NCBI RefSeq assembly: GCF_030252325.1
Contig: NZ_CP126981.1
Location: forward strand, 682,001 to 746,000
Direction of reading: 5' to 3'
Source of the DNA: Candidatus Mycobacterium wuenschmannii
GTDB taxonomy: Bacteria > Actinomycetota > Actinomycetes > Mycobacteriales > Mycobacteriaceae
Length of the DNA: 64,000 nucleotides
Below, piece by piece: positions 42,419 to 53,291 of this stretch. A program made the position numbers and the translations under genes. The notes beneath the pieces are model-generated. The model saw nothing but the letters and a program-made list of their open reading frames with translations. It was not told the origin of the DNA and did no database searches. How positions within the stretch are numbered: the first letter of the stretch is position 1; each line of letters starts with the position of its first letter.

Positions 42419-42462
42419 TTGCCTAACTAACGTTTTTTCATGCGCCTTGAAAGGGAGAGAGT

Positions 42463-43674
<1,212 letters not shown>

Positions 43675-43686
43675 TTCGTATCGCGA

Positions 43687-43720
43687 AAAGCCCCCGTTAC
43701 GCTCGGCGTGCGGGGGCTTT
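43687..43720. terminator. Bidirectional terminator between metK and the monooxygenase gene
   Basis: AAAGCCCCCG (43687-43696) pairs perfectly with CGGGGGCTTT (43711-43720), with an inner ACGC-TCG-GCGT hairpin. The AAA/TTT ends give a U-rich tail in both directions, so it can end both convergent transcripts. Confidence 0.88.
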
Positions 43721-43726
43721 CTCGTG

Positions 43727-45226
43727 TCAGGCCGTGAAGCTGTAGTCGTCGAGATCGAAACGCCTACTGCGCCAATACACTTCGAAGGTGTGCGCGGGGC
43801 GCAGCGCCACGTCGCCGTTCTTGTCGAAGTAGTAGCTGTTGGCGCCCCGGCAGCTGTCCTGCCAGAACACCTGCTTGTCGCGGCGGCGCAACTGTTCGGC
43901 GAAGTAGCGGGCGTTGGCTTCGTCGCTGATCTCGACGCGGATCGCGCCGCGCTGCTGGGCGCGCTTCATGCAGCGGACCATGTGGTGGGTCTGCGCCTCG
44001 ATCAGCGCGAAGTACGAGGACCCCACATAGCCGTAGGGCCCCATCGTGGAGAAGAAGTTCGGGAAGCCGGGAATGGTGGTGCCCTCGTAGGCCTGGGCCC
44101 GGTTGTCCTCCCAGAACCGCTTCAGCGACTTGCCGCCGCTGCCGGTGACCGCGAAGGTCGGCGTGGTGTCGGCGTCGAAGACGTGGAACCCGGTGGCCAG
44201 GATCAGTACATCGATGTCGTGGTTGGTGCCGTCGGTGGTGGCCACCGACGAGGGCGTGATCTTGTCGATCGGTTCGGTGACGAGACGGACGTTGTCGAGG
44301 TTGTATGTCGACAGGTAGCTGTTGTGGAAGCCGGGACGCTTGCAGCCGATCGCGTAGCTCGGCGTGAGTTGCTTGCGCACCACCGGGTCTCGCACCTTCA
44401 TCCTTAGGTACGCGCGGCCCAGCGACTCCATCCACTTCGCCAGCGGATACACCGTGAAGTACTGCGCCGGGAGCGGGAAGGTCACCTCGACGTAGGACTG
44501 GGTGATCAGCCGCTGCAGCGTCCGGGCGCCGGGCAGGCGCAGCGCCCAGTGCGCAGGGGTGGGCAACGCGACGTCGAACTTCGGGAAGCACCAGATCGGC
44601 GTGCGCTGAAAGACATTGAGCTGCTTGACAATCGGCGCGATCTGCGGCACCAGTTGCACCGCCGAGGCGCCGGTACCGATCACAGCGACCCGCTTGCCGG
44701 TCAGGTCGAGGGAGTGATCCCACCGGGCGGTGTGGACGATCTCGCCGCCGAACGAGTCGACGCCGTCGATCTCGGGCGGCTTGGGCACGGTGAGCACGCC
44801 GCTGCCGTTGTAGATGAACCGCGCCGTCACTTCGCCGCCCGGATCGAGTTGCACTCGCCACAGCGAGCGCTCGTCGTCGAATTCGGCGGACAGCACCTTG
44901 GTGCCGAACCGGATCTTCGGACGGATCCCGTACTTGTCGGTGCAGTGCTCGGCGTAGGCCTTCAATTCGCCGCCCCGCGCGTAGGTGCGCGACCAGTCCG
45001 GCCGCTTCTCGAACGAGAACTGGTACGACGCCGACGGGATGTCGACGGCGATGCCGGGATAGGTATTCCAGTACCACGTGCCGCCGACCTCGTCGCCGGC
45101 CTCGACGACCAGATAGTCGTTGAAGCCTTCCTGGTCGAGTTTGACGGCAGCGCCGATGCCGGAGAATCCGGCGCCGACGATCAGGCAGTGGTAGTCGGGG
45201 CCTTCGCTGTTCACCGGTACCTCCAT
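43727..45226 (-). CDS. Flavin-containing Baeyer-Villiger-type monooxygenase (Rv1393c-like)
   Basis: The 499-residue protein binds FAD through IVGAGFSGIGAAVKLDQEG near its N-terminus and NADPH through VIGTGASAVQ. The Baeyer-Villiger fingerprint F-x-G-x3-H-x3-W is present as FGGEIVHTARW. NYYFDKNGD near the end is common in mycobacterial members. It would oxidise a ketone, sulfide or similar substrate. The next genes on the same strand are two esterases, so products (esters) might be hydrolysed by them; this is inference from order only. Confidence 0.9.
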   Translation of the reverse strand: MEVPVNSEGPDYHCLIVGAGFSGIGAAVKLDQEGFNDYLVVEAGDEVGGTWYWNTYPGIAVDIPSASYQFSFEKRPDWSRTYARGGELKAYAEHCTDKYGIRPKIRFGTKVLSAEFDDERSLWRVQLDPGGEVTARFIYNGSGVLTVPKPPEIDGVDSFGGEIVHTARWDHSLDLTGKRVAVIGTGASAVQLVPQIAPIVKQLNVFQRTPIWCFPKFDVALPTPAHWALRLPGARTLQRLITQSYVEVTFPLPAQYFTVYPLAKWMESLGRAYLRMKVRDPVVRKQLTPSYAIGCKRPGFHNSYLSTYNLDNVRLVTEPIDKITPSSVATTDGTNHDIDVLILATGFHVFDADTTPTFAVTGSGGKSLKRFWEDNRAQAYEGTTIPGFPNFFSTMGPYGYVGSSYFALIEAQTHHMVRCMKRAQQRGAIRVEISDEANARYFAEQLRRRDKQVFWQDSCRGANSYYFDKNGDVALRPAHTFEVYWRSRRFDLDDYSFTA

Positions 45227-45265
45227 CGCTACAGGTGCTTAGTCGATACCGACGGTACCGCGTAT

Positions 45266-46210
45266 CTAGTGCAGCGCCGCCTTCAGGGCCGCGAGTCCGC
45301 GGTTGGTCGCCTCGGCGGCGGCCGGGATGACCAGCGCGAAGCTGACGTAGCCGTGCACCAGGGTGCCTTCGTTGCTCAGTTCCGCGGGCACACCGGCGTC
45401 GTTGAGCAGCTTGGCGTAGACCGCGGCGTCGTCGCGTAATGGGTCGTGCTCGGCGCTGCCGATGAAGGCCGGTGCCAACCCGGAGAAATCGGCCGCGTTA
45501 CAGGGCGCCAGGGCGGGCGGCAGCGCCTTCGGGTCGCTGATGTCGAGGCCCGGGATGTACCAGCTCAGGAAGGCGTCGATGACGTCGCGGTCCAGGATCG
45601 GCGCGTCGGCGTTCTCGGTGAACGACGGCAGCGACAGATCGGCGGTGATCGTCGGATACCAGAGCAACTGGAAGGCCAGCTTCGGCCCGCCCTCGTCGCG
45701 GGCGCGTTGCGCGATCACCGCGGCCAGGTTGCCGCCGGCCGAGTCACCGGCGACCGCGATCCGGGTCGGATCGCCGCCCAGTTCAGCAGCGTGTTCGGCG
45801 GTCCACTGCAGGGCCGTCCAGCAGTCGTCCACGCCCGCCGGAAACGGGTGCTCGGGGGCCAGTCGGTAGTCGACGGACACCACGATCGCCTCCGCGCCGA
45901 CGGCATGCGCCCGCGCGACCGGGTCGTGGGTGTCCAGGTCGCCGAGCGCGAAGCCGCCGCCGTGGATGAACACCACGATCGGCAGGTTGCCGGGCTCGGA
46001 CTGCGGCCAGTAGATGCGGACGGGAACCCCGTTGGCCGAGTGATTCTCGATCCGCAGGTCCGGCAGCATCTCGGGCGGCGTTTTCAGCTGGGCCAGCCGC
46101 GCTCGGGCGACCTCGACGCCGTCGGACGCCGTGAAGGTCATCGGGAACGCGTCGACCACGGCCTTCAGCGTCGGATCGATCTGCGGTCGGGCGATGGTTG
46201 GCTCCGTCAC
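45266..46210 (-). CDS. lipH: HSL-family carboxylesterase LipH-like
   Basis: The 314-residue cytoplasmic alpha/beta hydrolase belongs to the hormone-sensitive lipase family: oxyanion motif FIHGGGFALGD, nucleophile VAGDSAGGN, acid in GSAEHDPLRDD and histidine in LVHGYVSF. It resembles the adjacent lipI-like protein over its entire length, so the two arose by tandem duplication. Start is GTG 46210, 13 bases after the upstream esterase stop. Confidence 0.88.
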   Translation of the reverse strand: MTEPTIARPQIDPTLKAVVDAFPMTFTASDGVEVARARLAQLKTPPEMLPDLRIENHSANGVPVRIYWPQSEPGNLPIVVFIHGGGFALGDLDTHDPVARAHAVGAEAIVVSVDYRLAPEHPFPAGVDDCWTALQWTAEHAAELGGDPTRIAVAGDSAGGNLAAVIAQRARDEGGPKLAFQLLWYPTITADLSLPSFTENADAPILDRDVIDAFLSWYIPGLDISDPKALPPALAPCNAADFSGLAPAFIGSAEHDPLRDDAAVYAKLLNDAGVPAELSNEGTLVHGYVSFALVIPAAAEATNRGLAALKAALH

Positions 46211-46223
46211 GTCTTCTCCTTTG

Positions 46224-47174
46224 TCACCGGGTGTGCAGGGCGTCGCGCAGCGCGGTCAGGCCGCGGTCCATGGCCTCCGTGGCCGCGGGAACGACCCCGG
46301 CGTAGCCGAGATAGCCGTGCACCATCGACGTCGCGTTGTGCACCTCGACCGGAACGCCCGCGGCATCGAGCAGTTCGCCGTACCGCCTGCCGTCGTCGCG
46401 CAGCGGGTCGTGGCCCGCGACGGCGATGTACGCGGCAGGCAGGCCGGTCAGGTTCTCCGCGCGGCCCGGTGCCATCCCGACCGGCGGATTGAACAGGTCG
46501 ATCTCGCCGGCGTAGTAGCGGCTGAACGCGGCGACGGCGGCGCTGTCCAGCACTGCGGCGTCGGCGTTCTCGGTGAACGATGGCAGCGACGAGTCCCACA
46601 GCGTGGCGGGATACCACAAGAGCTGGAAGGAAATTGGCGCCCCGCCCGCATCCCTGGCGCGCTGCGCGATGACGGCCGAAATGTTGCCGCCCGCGGAGTC
46701 GCCCGCGACGGCCAGCCGGCTCGCGTCGGCACCGATTTCGCTGCCGTGCTCGACAACCCACCGCGTCGCGGCCCAGGCGTCGTCGATCGCGGCGGGGTAG
46801 GGGTGCTCGGGCGCGAGTCGGTAGTCGACGGACACCACGATGGCCTCGGCGCCGACGGCGTGCTGGCGGGCGGTGCCGTCGTGGGTGTCGAGATCGCCGA
46901 CCACGAAACCACCGCCATGGAAGAACATCACCACCGGCAGTGGCGTGTGATCGGTTGCGGGCCAGTAGATCCGGAGGTTGATCGGACCGGCCGGCCCGTC
47001 GATGGCGCGGTCCTCGACCCGCAGCTCGGGGTGGAAGGCCCGCCGCGGCAGATCGCGCAGCGCAGCGCGGGCGGCCTCGACACCGTCGTCGGCGGACAAC
47101 CGGAACGGGACCGCGTCCAGTACCTTCTGCAGGATGGGATCGATGGCGGATCCGGAATCGTCGACGCTGGGCAT
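46224..47174 (-). CDS. lipI: HSL-family carboxylesterase LipI-like
   Basis: The 316-residue paralogue of the downstream esterase has [31 protein letters not shown] and MVHGYLGY as the oxyanion, nucleophile, acid and histidine motifs. The order lipI-lipH-(monooxygenase) on one strand suggests cotranscription. The start ATG shares the four-base palindrome CATG with the ATG of the divergent YhhN gene, leaving no intergenic space. Confidence 0.87.
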   Translation of the reverse strand: MPSVDDSGSAIDPILQKVLDAVPFRLSADDGVEAARAALRDLPRRAFHPELRVEDRAIDGPAGPINLRIYWPATDHTPLPVVMFFHGGGFVVGDLDTHDGTARQHAVGAEAIVVSVDYRLAPEHPYPAAIDDAWAATRWVVEHGSEIGADASRLAVAGDSAGGNISAVIAQRARDAGGAPISFQLLWYPATLWDSSLPSFTENADAAVLDSAAVAAFSRYYAGEIDLFNPPVGMAPGRAENLTGLPAAYIAVAGHDPLRDDGRRYGELLDAAGVPVEVHNATSMVHGYLGYAGVVPAATEAMDRGLTALRDALHTR

Positions 47175-47904
47175 GCAGACACCGTACGCACCCCGGGTCA
47201 TGCTGGGCGCCTGGGTGGCTGGTGGCTGGGCCGGCCTCGCATACGGCGTATTCCTCACGATCGTCGCGCTGCGTTCCGCGCCCGGCGACGAGCTGACCGG
47301 GGTGTGGGGCGCGCAACCGGCCTTCAAGGCGGCCATGGCGGTGCTGCTCGCGCTGGCGGCGGCCGCGCACCCGATCGTGCGCGAGCGGCGCTGGCTGATG
47401 CCGGCGCTGTTGTTCTCCGCCGTCGGCGACCTATTGCTGGCCATTCCGTGGTGGGCGCCGTCGTTCGTGCTCGGTCTGGGTGCATTCCTGTTGGCGCACC
47501 TGTGTTTTCTGGGCGCGCTGATACCGCTGGCGCGCGGGGCCGATCGGTCGCGTCCCCGGCTGATCGCTGTCGCGGCGCTCTGCGTGGCATGCGTTGCGCT
47601 GCTGACGTGGTTCTGGCCGCAACTGGCCCGTGACGGGATGACCATTCCGGTAACGGTGTACATGCTGGTGCTGGTCGCGATGGCGTCTGCGGCGCTGTTG
47701 GCGCAGCTCCCGACGGTGTGGACGGCGGTCGGCGCGCTGAGCTTCGCCGGGTCGGACGCGATGATCGGGATCAGCCGCTTCGTGCTGGGCAACGAGGCAC
47801 TGGCGGTGCCGATCTGGTGGACCTACGCGGCGGCGCAGGTGCTGATCACCGCGGGCTTCTTCTTCGGCCGGGTGTCGATCACCTCTGCTACACCTGGCGA
47901 GTGA
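47173..47904 (+). CDS. YhhN-family membrane protein (lysoplasmalogenase-like; Rv1401-like)
   Basis: The 243-residue protein has eight hydrophobic helices, with [16 protein letters not shown] and [15 protein letters not shown] carrying the family's conserved Asp and His, and [13 protein letters not shown] near the end. YhhN/TMEM86 members hydrolyse the vinyl-ether bond of lysoplasmalogens in animals; the bacterial substrate is open. ATG 47173 overlaps the divergent lipI start; ATG 47200 is an alternative that would leave 25 bases between the genes. The stop overlaps the priA start as GTGA. Confidence 0.8.
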   Translation: MQTPYAPRVMLGAWVAGGWAGLAYGVFLTIVALRSAPGDELTGVWGAQPAFKAAMAVLLALAAAAHPIVRERRWLMPALLFSAVGDLLLAIPWWAPSFVLGLGAFLLAHLCFLGALIPLARGADRSRPRLIAVAALCVACVALLTWFWPQLARDGMTIPVTVYMLVLVAMASAALLAQLPTVWTAVGALSFAGSDAMIGISRFVLGNEALAVPIWWTYAAAQVLITAGFFFGRVSITSATPGE

Positions 47905-49904
47905 CCACGCGGACCCGACAGGCCGCAGCATTCGAGCCGATCGCTCGCGTGCTGCCGATGCTGTCGGTGCCGCACCTGGATCGCGACTTCGACTACCTGG
48001 TGTCCGAGGAGCAGTCCGACGACGCCCAACCCGGCGTGCGGGTGCGGCTGCGCTTCCACGGCCGGCTGGTCGACGGCTTCGTCCTGGAGCGCCGCACCGA
48101 CACCGATCACGTCGGCAAGCTCGCCTGGCTGGACCGGGTGGTGTCGGCCGAGGCGGTGCTCACCCCGGAGATCCGCCGGCTGGTCGATGCCGTGGCCGCG
48201 CGCTACGCCGGCACCCGCGCCGACGTGCTGCGGCTGGCGGTGCCGCCGCGGCACGCCAAGATCGAGGCTGAAACCGTCGCTGCGGCAGAGCTTTCCGTGG
48301 TCGAGGAGGTCGACCGGGCCGGCTGGGAGTCCTACAGCAGCGGCGGGCAGTTCCTGACGGCGCTGGCCGAGACGCGCGCGGCCCGCGCTGTGTGGCAGGC
48401 GCTGCCCGGCGAGTCGTGGGCCGACCGATTCGCCGAGGCCGCGGCGCAGACCATGCGGAGCGGGCGCGCCGCGCTGGTCATCGTGCCGGATCAGCGCGAC
48501 GTGGACACCATGTGGCGGGCGGCGACGGCGTTGCTCGACGAGGCGGCCGTGGTCGCGTTGTCGGCGGGCCTCGGTCCGTCCGCACGGTACCGGCGTTGGC
48601 TCGCGGCACTGCGGGGGAGCGCACGGCTGGTCATCGGCACGCGCAGTGCGGTGTTCGCGCCGGTCAGCGATCTCGGCCTGGTGATGGTGTGGGACGACGG
48701 CGACGACACACTGGCCGAGCCCCGCGCCCCCTACCCGCACGCGCGCGAGGTGGCGATGCTGCGCGCCCACCAAATGCGTTGCGCCGCAATGATCGGCGGG
48801 TACGCCCGCACCGCCGAGGCGCAGGCGCTGGTGCGCAGCGGCTGGGCGCACGACCTGGTCGCGGCGCGGCCGGTGGTGCGTGCGCGCAGCCCGCGCGTCG
48901 TCGCCCTGGACGACGGCGGATACGCCGAAGAACGTGACCCCGCCGCGCGCAACGCGCGGTTGCCGTCGGTTGCGCTGCGCGCCGCCCGCACCGCGTTACA
49001 GGCCGGCGCGCCAGTACTGGTGCAGGTGCCGCGGCGCGGCTACGTCCCGTCGCTGGCGTGTGCGCGGTGCCGGACCATCGCCCGATGCCGGCATTGCACC
49101 GGGCCGCTGTCGCTGGACGACCGCGGCGGCTCGTCGCCGGTGTGCCGCTGGTGCGGCCGCGCTGATACCGCATTGCGTTGCGGCGCTTGCGGATCCGACG
49201 CGATCCGAGCGGTCGTGGTGGGCGCCCGTCGGACCGCGGAGGAACTGGGTCGCGCCTTCGCCGGGACGACGGTGATCACCTCCTCGGGTGAGGCGATGGT
49301 GTCCGAGGTCGACGCCCGCCCCGCCCTGGTGGTCGCGACGCCCGGCGCCGAACCGCGCGCCGACGGCGGTTTCGGCGCGGCGCTGCTGCTGGACAGCTGG
49401 GCATTGTTGAGCCGTCAGGACCTGCGCGCGGCCGAGGACACCCTGCGCCGCTGGATGGCCGCCGCGTCGCTGGTCCGATCGCGCGACGACGGCGGGGTGG
49501 TGACCGTTGTCGCGGATGCGTCCGTGCCGACGGTGCAGGCGCTGATCCGCTGGGATCCGGTCGGCCACGCGGACGCCGAGTTGGCCGCGCGCACCGAGGT
49601 CGCGCTGCCGCCGAGCGCACATATGGCTGCCCTGGACGGATCCGGCCCGGCCGTCGCCGCGTTGCTCGAGGAGGTCCGGCTGCCGGACACCGCTGAGTTG
49701 CTCGGCCCGGTGCCGCTGCCGGCGGGGGCGCGGCGGCCGCCCGGTATGGCGGCCGACGAACCTGTCGACCGGATGCTGGTGCGGGTCGATCGCCGGCAGG
49801 GGTTGGCGCTGGCCGCGGAGTTGCGGCGCGGCGTCGCGGTGGTCAGCGCGCGCCAAACCAGCGAGCCGGTCCGCGTCCAGATCGACCCGCTGCACATCGG
49901 CTAG
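47901..49904 (+). CDS. priA: PriA-family replication restart protein lacking helicase motifs
   Basis: The 667-residue protein has the PriA 3'BD domain at its N-terminus ([35 protein letters not shown]) and the eight-cysteine zinc region ([19 protein letters not shown] and RCGACG). The ATPase core is degenerate: no GxGKT Walker A is present (the position reads [14 protein letters not shown]) and the DEEH box is replaced by VWDDGDD. Actinobacterial PriA proteins are known to lack helicase function in this way, so it may load the restart machinery without unwinding. GTG 47901 overlaps the YhhN stop. Confidence 0.9.
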   Translation: MTTRTRQAAAFEPIARVLPMLSVPHLDRDFDYLVSEEQSDDAQPGVRVRLRFHGRLVDGFVLERRTDTDHVGKLAWLDRVVSAEAVLTPEIRRLVDAVAARYAGTRADVLRLAVPPRHAKIEAETVAAAELSVVEEVDRAGWESYSSGGQFLTALAETRAARAVWQALPGESWADRFAEAAAQTMRSGRAALVIVPDQRDVDTMWRAATALLDEAAVVALSAGLGPSARYRRWLAALRGSARLVIGTRSAVFAPVSDLGLVMVWDDGDDTLAEPRAPYPHAREVAMLRAHQMRCAAMIGGYARTAEAQALVRSGWAHDLVAARPVVRARSPRVVALDDGGYAEERDPAARNARLPSVALRAARTALQAGAPVLVQVPRRGYVPSLACARCRTIARCRHCTGPLSLDDRGGSSPVCRWCGRADTALRCGACGSDAIRAVVVGARRTAEELGRAFAGTTVITSSGEAMVSEVDARPALVVATPGAEPRADGGFGAALLLDSWALLSRQDLRAAEDTLRRWMAAASLVRSRDDGGVVTVVADASVPTVQALIRWDPVGHADAELAARTEVALPPSAHMAALDGSGPAVAALLEEVRLPDTAELLGPVPLPAGARRPPGMAADEPVDRMLVRVDRRQGLALAAELRRGVAVVSARQTSEPVRVQIDPLHIG

Positions 49905-49921
49905 CGCATAGGTCCGGCGGC

Positions 49922-49935
49922 TATGCTGCCGTTCC
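49922..49935 (+). promoter_or_regulatory. -10 box close to the LpqN-type lipoprotein start
   Basis: TATGCT at 49922-49927 fits TAnnnT and lies eight bases before ATG 49936. No Shine-Dalgarno is present, so leaderless transcription is possible. Confidence 0.4.
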
Positions 49936-50631
49936 ATGAAACGGACAGCCATCAGCGGCGCAGCGGTCGCCATCCTTGCCACCTCGATCACCCTGGCCGG
50001 CTGTGGATCATCGCCGAGCAACAGCACCGCGGCTAACAACCCGTCGTCGGCGAGCGCCAGCGCCAAGCCGCAACCCAAGGTGGCGCCGCGGCTGGCTCCC
50101 GAGGGTCCCAACCCGACCATCGCGGGTTACTTCAAGGACGCGCACATCACCGCGACCCCGGTGCACAAGGGCGACCCCGGCGCGCCGACCGTCAACTTCC
50201 CGATGCCCGACGGCTGGGCCGACGCGGGACCCGACACCCCGCCCACCGCGTACTGGGCGATCGTCGACAACGGTCCCGAATCGGCCAAGTACACCCCCAG
50301 CATCGTGGCGACCGTCTCCAAGCTCGACGGCGACGTCGACCCGCAGAAGCTGATCGAGCTCGCCGCGGGCGCGACGAAAAACCTGCCCGGCTTCAAGATC
50401 CACAACGACGGCACGGAAGACAACCTCGGCGGATTTCCGGCCTATCAACTGGCCGGGACGTGGACACAGGACGGCCAGACCAGGGCGGTCCTCGACAAGG
50501 TCGTCGTGATCAACGGCAAAGACGACGTGATCTACCTGCTGGAGCTCAACGCCGACGCGCTGCCGGATCAGGTCGAGAAGGCAGTCCCGGCGGCGGTCGC
50601 CATCGACGAGAAGACGACGATCACCCCGTAG
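49936..50631 (+). CDS. LpqN/LpqT-family lipoprotein
   Basis: The 231-residue protein has a lipoprotein signal with lipobox LAGC (C23), a Ser/Ala-rich linker to about residue 45, and a C-terminal domain typical of mycobacterial LpqN/LpqT proteins (PNPTIAGYFKDAHITATPV, FPMPDGWADAG, AYWAIVDN). Relatives bind mycomembrane-related proteins or host factors, but most are uncharacterised. It would be anchored on the outer face of the plasma membrane. Confidence 0.88.
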   Translation: MKRTAISGAAVAILATSITLAGCGSSPSNSTAANNPSSASASAKPQPKVAPRLAPEGPNPTIAGYFKDAHITATPVHKGDPGAPTVNFPMPDGWADAGPDTPPTAYWAIVDNGPESAKYTPSIVATVSKLDGDVDPQKLIELAAGATKNLPGFKIHNDGTEDNLGGFPAYQLAGTWTQDGQTRAVLDKVVVINGKDDVIYLLELNADALPDQVEKAVPAAVAIDEKTTITP

Positions 50632-50700
50632 GCATGGCCGCGGCGGCGTCGGGGTACGCAACCCAGACGTTTCAGCCCAACGTCACCGAGGACGGTTGTC

Positions 50701-52653
50701 ATGTCTCTCAACGTCGCCCGCAAACTGATCGAGTCACACCTCGAGTCCGGCGAGCCGAAGCCCGGCGAAGAGATCGCCCTGCGTATCGACCAGACGTTGA
50801 CCCAGGACGCCACGGGCACGCTGGTGATGCAGGAGTTGGAGGCGCTCGGACTCGACCGCGCCCGCACTGAGGTCAGCGTCCAGTACGTCGACCACAACCT
50901 GCTGCAGACCGACGAGAAGAACGCCGAGGATCACGAATACCTGCGCACCGCCGCGCAGCGATTCGGGCTGTGGTTCTCCAAGCCCGGCAACGGCGTATCG
51001 CATCCGACGCACATGCAGCGGTTCGGGATTCCGGGCAAGACGATGGTGGGCTCGGACTCGCACACCCCGGCCGCGGGCTCGCTGGGCATGCTGGCGATCG
51101 GCGTCGGTGGACTCGAGGTCGCGCTGGCCATCACGGGGCGCCCGCTACATATCCGGATGCCGGAGATCTGGGGTGTCAGGCTCACAGGTGAACTGCCGCA
51201 ATGGTGTTCGGCCAAGGACGTGATCCTGGAGATGCTCAGGCGCCACGACGTCAAGGGCGGCGTGAACCGGATCATCGAATATTACGGCCCCGGGCTCGCC
51301 ACGCTGAGTGCGATGGATCGCCACGTCATCGCCAATATGGGCGCCGAACTCGGTGCTACCACAACGGTTTTCCCGAGCGATGAGGCGGTCCGTGACTTCC
51401 TGCGCGCCGAGGACCGCGAGGACGACTGGGTCGAACTGCTGGCCGACGACGAGGCGGAATACGACGTCGACGAGGCGATCGACCTCTCCGCGATCGAACC
51501 CCTGATCGCCAAGCCCTCGTCACCGGGAAACGTGGTTCCGGTTCGCGAGGTCGCCGGCGAGGAGATCGCCCAGGCGGTGATCGGGTCGAGCGCCAACCCA
51601 GGACTGCGTGACTTCGCGATCGCCGCCGCGATGATCGCCGGACGACAGACCGCCCCCGAGGTCAGTTTCGACATCAACCCGACGTCACGCGAGATCTTGA
51701 CCGACCTGACAAAAATGGGCGCCACAACGGAATTGGTGATCGGCGGCGCCCGCATCCATCAGGCCGGCTGCATGGGGTGTATCGGCATGGGCCAGGCGCC
51801 GGCGACCGGGCGTAACTCGCTGCGCACGATGCCGCGCAACTTCCCGGGCCGCTCCGGCACCAAGGAGGACGCCGTGTGGCTGTGTTCGCCCGAGACCGCC
51901 GCGGCGTCGGCGCTCACCGGTGTGATCACCGATCCACGAGACTGGGCCCGCGACAACAAGGTCGACTATCCGACGCTGGACTTTCCGCAGCAGTCGGCGA
52001 TCAACACCGTGATGCTGGTCGCGCCGTTGCGCGAGAAGGAGGCGAAAAAGGTCGAGCCGGTCAAGGGGCCCAACATCTCCAGCCTGCCGGATCTGCCGCC
52101 GCTGCCCGATGAGATCGAAGCCCCGGTGCTGCTCAAAGTCGGCGACAACATCTCCACCGACGAGATCTCCCCGGCGGGAGCCCGCGCGCTGCCCTTCCGC
52201 TCGAACATCCCCAAGCTCGCCATGTTCAGCTTCACCCAGGTCGATGAGTCCTATCCCGAGCGGGCCAAAGACTCTGATGCGACCGGTCACATCATCGTCG
52301 GCGGCGACAACTACGGTCAGGGCTCGTCGCGCGAGCACGCCGCGATCGCGCCGCGGCACCTGGGCCTTCAGGTCGTGATCGCGAAATCCTTCGCCCGTAT
52401 CCACTGGCAGAACTTGGCCAACTTCGGTGTGCTGGCGCTCGAATTCGACGACCCCGACGACTACGAGAACGTCGATCAGGACGACACCTTGCGCATGTCC
52501 GGCGTCCGCGATGCGCTGGCCAAGTCCGACACCCTGCAGGTCGACAACGTCAGCAAGGACACATCTTTCACTGTGCGGCACAGACTTTCGTCGCGACAGG
52601 TCAAGGATGTGTTGGCCGGCGGGTTGATTCCGCGGCTGGCCGAGGACGAGTAG
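50701..52653 (+). CDS. Short-type (about 650-residue) aconitate hydratase
   Basis: The 650-residue protein matches the compact 'Aquifex-type' aconitase family rather than the 900-residue AcnA. Seen are VGSDSHTPAAGSLGMLAIGVGG, the cysteine pair in QAGCMGCIGMGQAP, WLCSPETAAASALTG and the C-terminal swivel domain with NYGQGSSREHAAIAPRHLG, whose Arg and Ser are catalytic. The first cluster cysteine of aconitases (GSCTNS) reads GSSANPG here, so one ligand is replaced by serine. It may be aconitase, or a related hydro-lyase with another substrate. Its 3' end overlaps the convergent DUF218 gene by 53 bases. Confidence 0.85.
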   Translation: MSLNVARKLIESHLESGEPKPGEEIALRIDQTLTQDATGTLVMQELEALGLDRARTEVSVQYVDHNLLQTDEKNAEDHEYLRTAAQRFGLWFSKPGNGVSHPTHMQRFGIPGKTMVGSDSHTPAAGSLGMLAIGVGGLEVALAITGRPLHIRMPEIWGVRLTGELPQWCSAKDVILEMLRRHDVKGGVNRIIEYYGPGLATLSAMDRHVIANMGAELGATTTVFPSDEAVRDFLRAEDREDDWVELLADDEAEYDVDEAIDLSAIEPLIAKPSSPGNVVPVREVAGEEIAQAVIGSSANPGLRDFAIAAAMIAGRQTAPEVSFDINPTSREILTDLTKMGATTELVIGGARIHQAGCMGCIGMGQAPATGRNSLRTMPRNFPGRSGTKEDAVWLCSPETAAASALTGVITDPRDWARDNKVDYPTLDFPQQSAINTVMLVAPLREKEAKKVEPVKGPNISSLPDLPPLPDEIEAPVLLKVGDNISTDEISPAGARALPFRSNIPKLAMFSFTQVDESYPERAKDSDATGHIIVGGDNYGQGSSREHAAIAPRHLGLQVVIAKSFARIHWQNLANFGVLALEFDDPDDYENVDQDDTLRMSGVRDALAKSDTLQVDNVSKDTSFTVRHRLSSRQVKDVLAGGLIPRLAEDE

Positions 52654-53221
52654 CCCGTCGGTACCCCTCGTGGGCCAGCAGCGCCGCGTGCAGGGGTCCC
52701 CACTCGAACGGCCGGTAGTCGCTCGCTGGAACGAGTCTGTCGGCCAATGTCGGGGCGGTGTCTCTCAGGATCCGGCGGGCGCGGTGCGCGTGAAAGGTGT
52801 TGGACGCGATCGTGATCGAGCCGCCCTCAGCGAGCAGCGGCGCCGAGTTGGCAATGTTCTCGATCGTGGTGCGAGACGCGTCCTCGATGACGGTGTGCGA
52901 CGCCGGCACTCCCAGCGAGTGCACCGCGTAATCGGCCATCATCGTCGCCTCGGCGACCGGTGTCCGTACCGCCCCGCCGGAGAAGATGAACCGGGCGCGT
53001 TGCGGATCGCCCGATCGGACGGCGATCCGGACCCGCCACCGCTGCAGCACCGGTATCGGGCAGCCCAGCACCAGCACGTTCGTCGCCGACGCGTCGCCGG
53101 CCGCGCCCGACCGGGTCGGGTAGAACTCGCGCGACGCCTTCCACGTTGCCCATTCAGACCATCCCAACGTCACCGCGATGACGCCGGACGCGACCGCGAT
53201 CCACGTATTCCGCCCACTCAT
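52601..53221 (-). CDS. DUF218 / YdcF-like membrane-anchored protein
   Basis: The 206-residue protein has one N-terminal helix (TWIAVASGVIAVTLGWSEW) and a DUF218 domain: TNVLVLGCPIP, FIFSGGAVRTPVAEATMMADYAV, VIEDASRTTIENIANS and ASNTFHAHRARRI. These match the YdcF/SanA group, which has an SAM-like Rossmann fold and uncertain roles in envelope maintenance. The C-terminal 17 codons overlap the aconitase gene on the other strand. Confidence 0.83.
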   Translation of the reverse strand: MSGRNTWIAVASGVIAVTLGWSEWATWKASREFYPTRSGAAGDASATNVLVLGCPIPVLQRWRVRIAVRSGDPQRARFIFSGGAVRTPVAEATMMADYAVHSLGVPASHTVIEDASRTTIENIANSAPLLAEGGSITIASNTFHAHRARRILRDTAPTLADRLVPASDYRPFEWGPLHAALLAHEGYRRATRPRPAAESTRRPTHP

Positions 53222-53279
53222 CGGCCCAATTCTCGTCCTAGCGGCGAGCGGGCGGTGTCGGTCGGTCGAAAGCCCTTTC

Positions 53280-53291
53280 TAGACTGGGCCG
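53280..53291 (+). promoter_or_regulatory. fmt: Leaderless -10 box of fmt
   Basis: TAGACT at 53280-53285 fits TAnnnT and is exactly six bases before GTG 53292. There is no Shine-Dalgarno site. This predicts a leaderless fmt-rsmB-rpe-ribD transcript. Confidence 0.6.

Noticed and set aside
42354..42462. SAM riboswitch before metK
   Set aside because: The leader after the TATAAT box is only about 38 bases, too short for known SAM riboswitches, and no conserved core is seen.
47175..47792. N-terminal extension of lipI across the YhhN gene
   Set aside because: The added sequence is the complement of a conserved membrane protein; lipI ends naturally at ATG 47174.
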